Assembly: GCA_029866005.1 (NCBI GenBank)
Contig: JARXAE010000008.1
Location: 25,754 to 89,753, forward strand
Reading direction: 5' to 3'
Length of the DNA stretch: 64,000 bases
From: Fimbriimonas sp.
GTDB taxonomy: Bacteria; Armatimonadota; Fimbriimonadia; Fimbriimonadales; Fimbriimonadaceae
Numbering within the stretch: position 1 is the stretch's first letter; every line of letters begins with the position of its first letter. Under the pieces are notes generated by a model. That model saw nothing but the letters and a program-made list of their open reading frames with translations, was not told the DNA's origin and made no database searches. Both the position numbers and the translations under genes were made by a program. This document shows positions 18,463 through 29,290 of the stretch, piece after piece.

Positions 18463-18813
18463 ATGACTAAGACTATCAACGCCGCAATTGTGATTTATGC
18501 CGTTCTATGCATTGGGCTTGGCGTCGAGGCTTACATGGCCAAACAATCCCTCCCATCACTCATGGGTGGTGGGGGCATCGGCATCCTGGAGCTAGTCTCC
18601 TTGTTCATCTGGACGAAGAACCCTCGTGTCGGACGAATCATGTCGCTGCTCGTAGCCCTCGGCGGGATGGGACGGTTCATCAAACCGTTCTTTACCGAAG
18701 GCAAGATCTACCCAGCTGGAGTGATGGTCATCGCGTCGCTGGTTCTGATCGGTCTTCTACTGGCTGGTCATATGCAGGCGATGCAGGCGAAGCGGGATAA
18801 TCCCTCCGCTTAG
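18463..18813 (+). CDS. small four-helix membrane protein, TMEM14-like
   Basis: 116 residues with about four hydrophobic segments. A glycine-rich turn (SLMGGGGIGILELVS) and small-residue packing resemble the TMEM14/UPF0136 family, but the match is by pattern only. No charged catalytic residues are apparent. Its 3' end overlaps the convergent comF gene by 86 bp, an unusually long overlap, so either this protein or ComF may have an extended C-terminus. Confidence 0.65.
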   Translation: MTKTINAAIVIYAVLCIGLGVEAYMAKQSLPSLMGGGGIGILELVSLFIWTKNPRVGRIMSLLVALGGMGRFIKPFFTEGKIYPAGVMVIASLVLIGLLLAGHMQAMQAKRDNPSA

Positions 18814-19444
18814 CGGCAAAGCATGCGACGCCGACATAGCAGGCTCCGGCTTGCTTGAGCGCCCGGGCACACTCGCTGGCAGTCGCCCCGGTTGTGAAGA
18901 CATCATCAACCAGGAGTACTCGACACCCCTTCGGAATCGTGAGGGCTTCAAAAGCTCCCTCGAGGTTGTTTGCCCGCTCCTCGGCGTTTAGGTGAACTTG
19001 AGGAGTCGTACGACGGGTACGTACTAACCCCTCCTGTACCATCGAGTTCGGAAGCCGGGTACAGAGAGCGGTGGCTTGGTTGAACCCGCGCCACGCCAGA
19101 CGGGAACGATGGATTGGCACCGGTACGATGAAATCGACGGATGCAAAGTGCGCCGTGTAAACATCAAGGATTACACCTGCCATGCGATTTCCCAGAGCAG
19201 TCTCCCTGTGATACTTCAGGGCCTTTACCATCTCGGCGGCTGTTTGCTCGTAGGCATGAAATGCCCAAACCTCATCAACGTGGGCGATCGGCTGGATAAA
19301 GTGCAGTTCCTCTCGAATCAGTTCTTGCTGACATTGGTCGCAGACGACCGCAAATCCGATCGAGCCGCAGACCGCGCACTTCGACGGATAAAGCGCGTCA
19401 AAGAAGCTGCTCAATAAGGACTTGGCTACGTTCATCGAGCTCAT
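18728..19444 (-). CDS. comF: ComF-family phosphoribosyltransferase
   Basis: ComF/GntX-type protein, linked to DNA uptake in competent bacteria. An N-terminal zinc-finger-like CAVCG and CDQCQ pair (residues 18-36) is followed by a phosphoribosyltransferase domain with the PRPP loop VLLVDDVFTTGATAS near 170. The last 30 residues (from RRDYPASPASPAYDQ) go beyond the usual end and produce the long overlap with the convergent gene. The start is uncertain: ATG 19444 or 19435, both overlapping the end of the DUF1854 gene by 38-47 bp. No other competence genes are in the window. Confidence 0.88.
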   Translation of the reverse strand: MSSMNVAKSLLSSFFDALYPSKCAVCGSIGFAVVCDQCQQELIREELHFIQPIAHVDEVWAFHAYEQTAAEMVKALKYHRETALGNRMAGVILDVYTAHFASVDFIVPVPIHRSRLAWRGFNQATALCTRLPNSMVQEGLVRTRRTTPQVHLNAEERANNLEGAFEALTIPKGCRVLLVDDVFTTGATASECARALKQAGACYVGVACFAAKRRDYPASPASPAYDQPVEDRSEPATR

Positions 19445-19889
19445 CCAGGTTCAAAATCTCATAGCGTCCACCGTCGACGCTCGTGATCTGCCACCGACCT
19501 GGGGTCAGCTCGTGGGCATTATCGCGCCAGTTTCTTACATAGAAGTCGGAAGGTCCGCGAGTCGTTTCGACATCAAACCACCACATCGAAGCGTCGTTCT
19601 TCAGTGCCTTGATGCGGGTGATCGCGGGGGTGAAATAACGACGATCTAGTTCTTCATGGGCTAACTTTTGTGAATCGTTGTCCAGAGCCGCCAGAGACTC
19701 AATGATTCCAAATTCTTTGTTCTCTTCATCCCGAATCGAGATGAATGCCGCTGTATGCGAAAGCGGAAATGCGCGTACCAACCGCACGTTTTCCACCCAC
19801 TCGCCATTGATCTCAACATCCAAAAACAACGACCCCTCTCTGCGACGGAGTTCGATGTTGGCTGGATCAAGATAGGTGAGTCGAGACAT
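19398..19889 (-). CDS. DUF1854 protein
   Basis: 163-residue soluble protein that matches the DUF1854 pattern: an N-terminal NVRLVRAFPLSHTAAFISI block, then DEENKEFGIIESL, RRYFTPAITRI and a closing RWQITSVDGGRYEILNLDEL. Members of this family are often found by cyanophycin genes, but none are seen here, so that role is not supported locally. It follows the unknown 224-residue gene by 9 bp and overlaps comF, suggesting one minus-strand operon from the LuxR-type gene to comF. Confidence 0.75.
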   Translation of the reverse strand: MSRLTYLDPANIELRRREGSLFLDVEINGEWVENVRLVRAFPLSHTAAFISIRDEENKEFGIIESLAALDNDSQKLAHEELDRRYFTPAITRIKALKNDASMWWFDVETTRGPSDFYVRNWRDNAHELTPGRWQITSVDGGRYEILNLDELDERSQVLIEQLL

Positions 19890-19898
19890 CTTTCTAAA

Positions 19899-20573
19899 TT
19901 ATGGCCAAACGTAGGTGTTAGAACTCTGCCTTAGCCTCACTCTCTCAAGTAGTTTGCGTTTTCCATCTGTCCATTTGAAGGCTTGGCCATATGCTTCGTA
20001 AGTCTCGCCGAATTCGATACACATCAATGGCTTTCCCTTTGAGTCACAGCAAAACCAGCCTGTGACCGTTTTGCCGTCAAATCCGGAAAGCCCAGTCGCG
20101 ATTGAGACGTGCGTAAATTTTCCAGCCCGATAAATCACTGCATCTGAATATCCAATCACGCACGGAAACGGACTGTACGGAGACACAACCACCGAGTTGC
20201 CAACAACTTTGTAAGGTGGCCCAGCATCTGAGACATATACTTTTCCACGATCCTTGATGAATGTGAACTTGTTGGTGCCTGAATACGCTCCAGAAAAGTC
20301 TTGCTCAATTGTGCCGACAATGAGTTTCCCATACTTTTTCACATCCACCACCTCTTCCCGAAGCCCGGGTTGGAGCTTGTACCAAGTCGGCTTCCCCTCA
20401 ACAAAAAGCCGGTGTTCCCGCACCTCGGCGAGTTTAGGGGCCAGGACTATGCAAGCGACGATCATCAGCAGAACAGACGCCCAGCAAAAGCAAAAAGTGC
20501 CCTCCACCTCGAAAGGTAGAGAGCACGTTCGCGATTGAACAATCAGTCGTGGATCAAGCGTCGCCGCGAGCAT
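19899..20573 (-). CDS. unknown protein with one N-terminal membrane helix
   Basis: Not recognised. After a doubtful 25-residue leader there is a hydrophobic helix (CFCWASVLLMIVACIVLA), then a mostly beta, Gly- and Val-rich domain of about 170 residues probably outside the membrane. The C-terminus carries several aromatic and Gly turns (TVTGWFCCDSKGKPLMC). The listed start overlaps the LuxR-type gene by 20 bp; a later internal start just before the helix is possible. Stable secretion or anchoring is the only inference. Confidence 0.6.
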   Translation of the reverse strand: MLAATLDPRLIVQSRTCSLPFEVEGTFCFCWASVLLMIVACIVLAPKLAEVREHRLFVEGKPTWYKLQPGLREEVVDVKKYGKLIVGTIEQDFSGAYSGTNKFTFIKDRGKVYVSDAGPPYKVVGNSVVVSPYSPFPCVIGYSDAVIYRAGKFTHVSIATGLSGFDGKTVTGWFCCDSKGKPLMCIEFGETYEAYGQAFKWTDGKRKLLERVRLRQSSNTYVWP

Positions 20574-20829
20574 GGCCGAAGCTTGGCTCGAACGGAATCA
20601 GACCCAACCGGGTTGCGGCGCGGAACGCCTGAACACGGTTATTCACCTGAAGCTTGTCGTAAATATTGGCAAGATGGAAATCAACGGTTCGCTTCGAGAC
20701 ATACAGAACGTCAGCTGCTTCCTTGCTGCTGTGACCCTGTGCAATCAAACTTAGAACTTCGATTTCGCGTTTTGTTAGTCGTACTGATCGGCTTGCGCCC
20801 TCAGTTCGTACAGTCGTTGTTATTGGCAT
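20554..20829 (-). CDS. stand-alone LuxR/GerE-type HTH regulator
   Basis: 91-residue DNA-binding protein made of almost nothing but a GerE helix-turn-helix: RLTKREIEVLSLIAQGHSSKEAADVLYVSKRTVDFHLANIYDKLQV at residues 17-62. No receiver or ligand domain is attached. A stand-alone GerE domain could act as a dimeric regulator or need a partner. The start at ATG 20829 is preceded by GAGGGG at a good distance. It opens a minus-strand gene row and diverges from a methyltransferase. Confidence 0.85.
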   Translation of the reverse strand: MPITTTVRTEGASRSVRLTKREIEVLSLIAQGHSSKEAADVLYVSKRTVDFHLANIYDKLQVNNRVQAFRAATRLGLIPFEPSFGHARGDA

Positions 20830-21025
20830 AACCCACCCCTCACTTTCTCTTTCAACCGCCTACACAAAGTTCTTTCCACACGACGGGTCGAAATATGAGA
20901 TGGAAATTGACAAATATCACAGCTAGGTGTACTGACAGGTAAGAACCTGGCATCATTGCTGGGGTGCCTATTCAGGTTATTGGAATCCTTAGTCGGTTCT
21001 TTAGGGGTCTGGTAGCCTCTTTGAC

Positions 21026-21775
21026 ATGGGCGCGCAGACTTGGGATCCACAGCAGTATCGACAAAATGCGGGATTCGTAGCATTTTATGGCGCATCTGTC
21101 TTGGACTTACTCGGAGACGTTTCGGGTCAAAGAATTTTAGATTTAGGCTGCGGAGATGGTGTTTTGACTGCTTCTTTGGTTGAAAAGGGGGCTTCAGTCC
21201 TAGGCGTGGACTCTTCTCCGGAGATGATTGGCGACGCAATCGCCCGTGGTTTGGAAGCATCGGTGATGGATGCGACGGCTGTATCTTTTGACGAGGAATT
21301 CGATGCCGTGTTTTCCAACGCCGTTTTGCACTGGATTCGTGACCATGAGGCAGTTCTCGCTGGAGTTCATCAGGCACTGAAACCCGGGGGGCGTTTCATC
21401 GGCGAGTTTGGAGGGCACGGAAACATTGCTGCGGTGCGAACTGCTTTACTTGCTGGTATTGCCTTCCAAGGGATTGATATCAAGGACCGCTACTATCACA
21501 ACTTCCCTACCGATTCTGCTTTTCGTTCGCGGTTAGAGTCCAACGGATTTACCGTTGACTCTATCGAGATCATTCATCGTCAAACTCCGCTTCCAGAAGG
21601 TGTTCGAGGCTGGTATGTCACCTTTGCCAAAGCACCATTGGCGGGACTCTCCGAGACTCAAGTGGAGGCTGCGATTAGCTACGCTGAGGATCTCCTTCGA
21701 CCATCGCTATGCGATGGCAGCGGTGTATGGTCGGCAGATTACGTCCGACTCAGATTCGTCGCCCACCGATCATGA
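21026..21775 (+). CDS. class I SAM-dependent methyltransferase
   Basis: 249 residues. The Rossmann-type SAM site is clear: motif I ILDLGCGDGVLT near residues 35-46, acidic ribose-binding LGVDSSPEM, then DAVFSNAVLHWI and the post-motif LKPGGRFIGEFGGHGN. The family resembles trans-aconitate/small-molecule methyltransferases; the acceptor is unknown. It overlaps mnmE by 4 bp (ATGA). A good -35 box (TTGACA near 20909) lies about 115 bp upstream, without a convincing -10. Confidence 0.87.
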   Translation: MGAQTWDPQQYRQNAGFVAFYGASVLDLLGDVSGQRILDLGCGDGVLTASLVEKGASVLGVDSSPEMIGDAIARGLEASVMDATAVSFDEEFDAVFSNAVLHWIRDHEAVLAGVHQALKPGGRFIGEFGGHGNIAAVRTALLAGIAFQGIDIKDRYYHNFPTDSAFRSRLESNGFTVDSIEIIHRQTPLPEGVRGWYVTFAKAPLAGLSETQVEAAISYAEDLLRPSLCDGSGVWSADYVRLRFVAHRS

Positions 21776-23064
21776 CAACGTTCGATACAATCTGCGCCCC
21801 CATAACAGCTCCAGGTGGTGCTGTTTCAATCATCAGACTTAGTGGCCCAGAGGCTTGGGAGGTCGCGGCAAGTACTTTCAAGAACTTCCCTTCCCAGCCC
21901 GAATCACACCGCGCTTACTATGGTCAGTTCAGCAACGGGGACGACGGGCTCGTCCTCGTTTTTGCTAAAGGTCACTCTTATACCGGCGAAGAGTCAGCTG
22001 AATTCAACACCCACGGTTCACCAGCATCAGTCGCAACTCTGATCGCACTTCTAGAACGGAACGGCGCGCGCCTCGCACGTCCCGGCGAGTTCACCGAGCG
22101 AGCCTTTCTCAACGGCCGTCTGGATCTTTCGCAGGCGGAAGCAGTCAACGATACTGTGCGCGCGATGACAGATCGCCAACTCTCTTTGGCCAACGAGCTT
22201 CGAGAAGGAGGGCTTCGAAGCGCGATAACTGGGGCCTCGGAATTTTTGATCTCCGCCCTAGCTGCCATCGAAGCAAGCGTCGACTTCAGCGAAGAGATCG
22301 GTGAAGTTGATCCCATTTTGCTTCAGCAACGGATTAATCAGGCATCCGAAATCCTCACTCCTCTGATCATCAACGGCCATGAGGGTCGATTCATCCGAGA
22401 GGGAATCCGGATCGCCATCGTCGGCCCTCCAAACGCCGGAAAGTCATCCCTGCTCAACCGAATCCTGGGCGTCAACCGCGTCATCGTGACCGATGTCGCC
22501 GGAACAACCCGCGATTATGTGGAGGAAACCTGCATCCTGGGCGGACTACAATGCAACCTAATCGACACCGCCGGCCTGAGGGAATCCGATGACAAAGTAG
22601 AGTCTCTTGGAATTCAGAGAGCCAGGGCGATCGCGGCGAAAGCCGATCTTATCTGGTACGTCTTCGACGCTTCCATCGGCTTGTCTGAGGTTGATCAGAA
22701 TGAACTTGCCCAATTCAGCGCCTCGGTTGTACTAATTGCCAATAAGGCGGATTTAGGCGAGTCTACTGTGGGGATTCCGATATCCACATACACTGGCACT
22801 GGGATCGACCAGCTCGTCATGCAACTCAAAAAATGGTCAGGCGACGTTAGCGGTATCGTTCCAAACCGACGGCATGTCGAACACTTGCAGTCAGCTGTGA
22901 ACTCCCTCTCAGCCGTGACAGATGGTATTAACGCAAACCATCCCCCAGATCTTCTTGTTACTCATCTCCGCTCGGCCCTGCACGAGTTGGGTCTCATCAC
23001 AGGAGAAACTGCCGACCAAGACTTACTTCAAAGAATCTTCCGGGATTTTTGCATCGGCAAGTAG
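21772..23064 (+). CDS. mnmE: tRNA uridine-34 modification GTPase MnmE
   Basis: With MnmG it installs the carboxymethylaminomethyl group at the tRNA wobble uridine. The true start is ATG 21772 (MTTFDTICAPITAPGG), not the ORF-track 21709, giving 430 residues. The N-terminal tetrahydrofolate-binding domain has the typical FEGDS/GEFTERAFLNGRLDL region. The inserted G domain shows GPPNAGKSS, TTRD, DTAG and NKAD. The C-terminus ends with the conserved FCIGK that carries the active cysteine. mnmG is also in the window, about 24 kb away. Confidence 0.97.
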   Translation: MTTFDTICAPITAPGGAVSIIRLSGPEAWEVAASTFKNFPSQPESHRAYYGQFSNGDDGLVLVFAKGHSYTGEESAEFNTHGSPASVATLIALLERNGARLARPGEFTERAFLNGRLDLSQAEAVNDTVRAMTDRQLSLANELREGGLRSAITGASEFLISALAAIEASVDFSEEIGEVDPILLQQRINQASEILTPLIINGHEGRFIREGIRIAIVGPPNAGKSSLLNRILGVNRVIVTDVAGTTRDYVEETCILGGLQCNLIDTAGLRESDDKVESLGIQRARAIAAKADLIWYVFDASIGLSEVDQNELAQFSASVVLIANKADLGESTVGIPISTYTGTGIDQLVMQLKKWSGDVSGIVPNRRHVEHLQSAVNSLSAVTDGINANHPPDLLVTHLRSALHELGLITGETADQDLLQRIFRDFCIGK

Positions 23065-23165
23065 TCCACGCGTCATAAAATCAAACCACATCCTCCTACG
23101 TTGCGCTCAGACCGAAACCACTTTGAGCATGTAGGCGTACAATGATTTGATAGTAGAAGACTCAT

Positions 23166-25763
<2,598 letters not shown>

Positions 25764-25789
25764 TCTTGTCTTAAACAAAATTGGCTAAC

Positions 25790-25827
25790 GTCTGTGCACC
25801 ACTGGTTCAAACCTTTGGTGCATAGAC
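25790..25827 (+). promoter_or_regulatory. long hairpin just before the phosphoesterase ribosome site
   Basis: GTCTGTGCACCA at 25790-25801 pairs with TGGTGCATAGAC at 25816-25827 over 12 bp with one G-U pair, and the loop can form an extra GGTT/AACC. It ends directly before the strong ribosome site GAGGGA of the next gene and 26 bases after clpB. No U-tract follows, so a leader or mRNA-stability hairpin is as likely as a terminator. Confidence 0.5.
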
Positions 25828-25838
25828 GAGGGAATTTG

Positions 25839-28250
25839 ATGGCGGCAAAACCGACTTGGATCACTTTAACGATGGCTCTTGCGATTGCGGGGACGGCGTT
25901 CATCGGCTGGAAAGCGAAAAGTGGAGAACTTCCAGGAGTTCGACCAGACGGCTCGATCAAGATTCCAAATGGCTGGACAGTCAACAAAGTTGGCAAGCTC
26001 ATTGAACTTCCAGGCGACTTTCCACAGGATGTCGCTTTCCTTTCCGATGGTCGCCACGCGCTTGTGAATACCGCTGGATTCAATGACCACACGCTCAACC
26101 TGATTGACTTGCAGACTGGTCAGGTGGCGCAGACGATTACAGTTCCGACCGCTTGGATTGGTCTCGACGCTGAAAATGAATCGGAAATCCTTCTCTCAGC
26201 TGGTCAGCCCAAATCGGGTGAGATGATCCACCGCTTTAGTTTCGACAGCGGAAAGCTCATCACCAAAGAGCCTTGGCTTGATGGATCAATCTCTGCAAAC
26301 GAGCGCTTCGTTTCTTCAATCGTCCGCACGAAAGACCGAATTTACGTACTTAACATCCAGACCGATGAACTGATCACGCTCGACGCTCAGTGGAATCCAG
26401 TTCGGAAAAACCGTCTTCGATATCGCCCTTACGCGTTGGCGCTTTCGCCAGATGGTAAAGAGATTGCGGTCTCGAACTGGGGTGATAAGTCCGTCTCAAT
26501 CTATGACACCAAGACGATGTCGATGTCCCGCTACGCCGAAGTCGGCCCTCTGCCTTCTTCCTTGCAGTATGCGAAAGATGGTCGGCTCTTCGTCACAGTT
26601 TCTGGATCGGATTATATCGCAGTGATTCAGGGCGATAAACCAATCAGCAAAGTCAATGTCGGCTTCGGGCTCGCCCAGCCTGTGGGCAGCAGCCCAGTTG
26701 CGTTGAGCCTTTCCCGAGACGAATCTCGCCTTTACGTCGCCAACGCTGGCAACAACGCGGTTGCTGTCCTGGATATCAGCAAGCCTAAACCAACCTTAAC
26801 CGGACACATTCCGACTGATCGATATCCAACCCTCGTAAGAGAAACACTTGACGGAAAGAGGCTGATTATTGGAACTGCGAAGGGCGAGTATGGCCCCAAC
26901 GCAGGTTCCAAGGTGGACACGACTGTGAAGGGTGTTCGCGGGCAGCAGTACAACATTCCTTACCGCTACATTTCGACGATGCTCAAGGGACGTTTGACTC
27001 TCCTTGACGTCCCTACCAACCAAGACCTAAAGGCATACACTCAAACCGCCCGCGAAGGTGCTTTATCCCGCAAACGCGAAGCCGACGAGCTCCTGATCAA
27101 ACAAAAAGCGGCGATGGACGCGATGAAATCGATTAAGCACGTGATCTACGTCATCCGTGAAAATCGAACCTATGACCAGGTCTTTGGAGACATGAAGCAA
27201 GGCAACGGCGATCCTTCCCTTTGCCTATTTGGCGAAGAAGTCACCCCCAACTCGCACCAGCTCGCCAAAGACTTCATCCTGTTCGACAACTTTTACGCCG
27301 ACGGTGAGTGCTCGCAGTGCGGTCATCAATGGACCGATGCGGCTTACGCTAACGACTACTGCGAAAAGCAGTGGGTACTCGGATACTCTCGAAGATCACA
27401 GATCCGCAGCGACCTACGACTGACCTCATCTCCCGGCGAATACATTTGGACGCAGGCCCGAAAGCAAGGACTCAAGGCGCGAGTCTACGGTGAATACGTC
27501 GACGTGCAGGAAGATCACGATTCGCTCAACTCAGCAGAAATCAAGGCTGATCCCGAGAAGTATGGATACAGCGCAACGTGGGAGAAGATTTTCGCCACTG
27601 GCGGCAGAGATACCGAGAAGATCGACGACTTTCTCAGGGAATTCAAAGAAGCCGAAAGAACTGGGATTCTGCCAAACCTGATGGTAATGGCTCTCCCCGA
27701 CGACCATACCAACGGGTTTAGCCCTGGCAGCTATTCTCCCAAAGCAATGGTTGCAGATAATGATCTCGCCGTTGGACGCCTGGTTGACGCGGTCTCGCAT
27801 TCGCGGTTCTGGAAAGACACCGCGATCTTCGTCATCCAAGACGACGCTCAAGATGGACCGGATCACGTTGATGCCCACCGTACGGTTGCACATTTCATCT
27901 CACCATACACCCGTCGTGGAGTCGTTGATTCGATGCACTACACCACTTCGTCAATGCTAAGAACAATGGGGCTCATCCTCGGAACCGCTCCGCTGTCTCA
28001 GTACGATGCGATCGCCCCGCCGATGATCATGGCGGCGACCTCAAAGCCTGATCTTCGTCCGTTCAAAGTCGTCCAACCCAAGTACAACGTTAACGAAAGG
28101 AACCCCGAGACCGGAAAACTAGCGGAGTGGTCTAAGACTCTGGACTTCTCCGAGGTCGATCGAGCCGATTTTGATTCCCTCAACCGACTGCTTTGGGCGG
28201 GTTACAAGCCGGGAGTTCCGTATCCGGCTCACTTTGCTGCAGCAAAGTAG
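25839..28250 (+). CDS. beta-propeller/phosphoesterase fusion protein, exported
   Basis: 803 residues from ATG 25839, which has GAGGGA six bases upstream. A signal anchor or signal peptide (residues 8-24) comes first. A YVTN/NHL-type propeller fills about 40-400 with repeated strands such as LSPDGKEIAVSNWGDKSVSIYD and LSRDESRLYVANAGNNAV. The C-terminal half is a phosphoesterase of the phospholipase C/acid phosphatase type (PF04185-like): HVIYVIRENRTYDQVFGD, FDNFYADGECSQCGHQWTDA and later the VIQDDAQDGPDHVDAHR metal-ligand region. Phosphate scavenging at the cell surface is plausible; substrate unknown. Confidence 0.88.
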   Translation: MAAKPTWITLTMALAIAGTAFIGWKAKSGELPGVRPDGSIKIPNGWTVNKVGKLIELPGDFPQDVAFLSDGRHALVNTAGFNDHTLNLIDLQTGQVAQTITVPTAWIGLDAENESEILLSAGQPKSGEMIHRFSFDSGKLITKEPWLDGSISANERFVSSIVRTKDRIYVLNIQTDELITLDAQWNPVRKNRLRYRPYALALSPDGKEIAVSNWGDKSVSIYDTKTMSMSRYAEVGPLPSSLQYAKDGRLFVTVSGSDYIAVIQGDKPISKVNVGFGLAQPVGSSPVALSLSRDESRLYVANAGNNAVAVLDISKPKPTLTGHIPTDRYPTLVRETLDGKRLIIGTAKGEYGPNAGSKVDTTVKGVRGQQYNIPYRYISTMLKGRLTLLDVPTNQDLKAYTQTAREGALSRKREADELLIKQKAAMDAMKSIKHVIYVIRENRTYDQVFGDMKQGNGDPSLCLFGEEVTPNSHQLAKDFILFDNFYADGECSQCGHQWTDAAYANDYCEKQWVLGYSRRSQIRSDLRLTSSPGEYIWTQARKQGLKARVYGEYVDVQEDHDSLNSAEIKADPEKYGYSATWEKIFATGGRDTEKIDDFLREFKEAERTGILPNLMVMALPDDHTNGFSPGSYSPKAMVADNDLAVGRLVDAVSHSRFWKDTAIFVIQDDAQDGPDHVDAHRTVAHFISPYTRRGVVDSMHYTTSSMLRTMGLILGTAPLSQYDAIAPPMIMAATSKPDLRPFKVVQPKYNVNERNPETGKLAEWSKTLDFSEVDRADFDSLNRLLWAGYKPGVPYPAHFAAAK

Positions 28251-28270
28251 CGGTATCTTATCAGTTAAGC

Positions 28271-29266
28271 ATGCCGCACAAGCGCGTTGAAGAACCGTTT
28301 GACTCGGATGCCCTGGTTCAGGGTATCCGAGACTACATTGCTCGCGTTGCCTACAAAGTTGGATCGAAGGCGATCAACCCACCGCACCGCATCAAATTTC
28401 ACTGGCCACCACATCCCGTCAGCTACGAATACCACGTGCTCGCCTCGGATTGGACGGGTCGAAGTACGTTCAACGCGTACGGCGAAACGTTTGATGTTGA
28501 AATAGCCCGAACCCCTTTCGGGGTGTTTGGTCGCTGCCCCTCGGTTTGGCATGAGGCGAGAGCTGAGAGCGAATCCGAAATGCTCAAGGCGCTCGAACTG
28601 GCGGCAGAGCCGTTGTTCAAAAGACAGTTTGCAATCGCTAAAGCTCTCGAGCATGAGTCACGGTACAGCGGAGAAATCAGGCAACTTGCTCCTCTCGATA
28701 TCCTCAAACTGTTCTATTGCGAAGATCGTGATGTGGCAAATGCGGCTCACGAGTTCGTGGAAGTTTCGCATTACCGCACCTGCTACTTCCCCGCCCTTTG
28801 TGAGATCCTAGAGGATCGCAAACATCCTTGGCGCCGGTCTGCCCAGTGGTGCGTTCTAGATCTCTTTGAAGATCTGCCCGCATACATCGACTCAGACCAA
28901 GATAATGATCGAGCCGTTTCCGTCATTAAGGGCCTCCTCTGGGATGCCGAAGATGACTACGCCCGTTCGATCTACAAAGCCGGCGTCGTCCTTGGTGGCC
29001 ATCTTCCCCACCGTCGAGGGGGTCAAGCTCTCCTCGATTGCCTCTCGGCCCCATCCTTGGTTGGTCGTCGTTCGGCAATCCACGGTCTGTTTCACGTTTG
29101 CGAGTGGGTACCGGACATGGAGCCAAGAGTAGTCCAGGCTTTACGCGAGCACGCGAAACGAGAGACGGATCCCCAACTCAGTATCTTCGCATTTGCAATG
29201 GCGGAAGACATCGTCAAGGGTGGTCTCGACCACACGCCAGAACCCGTCTTCGCATTCGAAAGCTAA
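28271..29266 (+). CDS. HEAT-repeat-like protein
   Basis: 331 residues from ATG 28271 (MPHKRVEEPFDSD); the ORF track includes 26 upstream codons that lie inside the previous gene. The first third has a small beta-rich domain with PHRIKFHWPPHPVSYEYHV, not recognised. The rest is helical with HEAT-like pairs around the phrase PWRRSAQWCVLDLFEDLP and GRRSAIHGLFHVCEWVPDMEPRVVQALREH. Such repeats usually serve protein binding. It lies between the phosphoesterase gene and gcvT on the same strand with short gaps. Confidence 0.75.
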   Translation: MPHKRVEEPFDSDALVQGIRDYIARVAYKVGSKAINPPHRIKFHWPPHPVSYEYHVLASDWTGRSTFNAYGETFDVEIARTPFGVFGRCPSVWHEARAESESEMLKALELAAEPLFKRQFAIAKALEHESRYSGEIRQLAPLDILKLFYCEDRDVANAAHEFVEVSHYRTCYFPALCEILEDRKHPWRRSAQWCVLDLFEDLPAYIDSDQDNDRAVSVIKGLLWDAEDDYARSIYKAGVVLGGHLPHRRGGQALLDCLSAPSLVGRRSAIHGLFHVCEWVPDMEPRVVQALREHAKRETDPQLSIFAFAMAEDIVKGGLDHTPEPVFAFES

Positions 29267-29290
29267 GAACTAACCCGGTATCCTAAGGAC

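Noticed and set aside
23065-23165. CIRCE or HrcA operator before clpB
   Set aside because: No TTAGCACTC-N9-GAGTGCTAA-like repeat is found in the gap.
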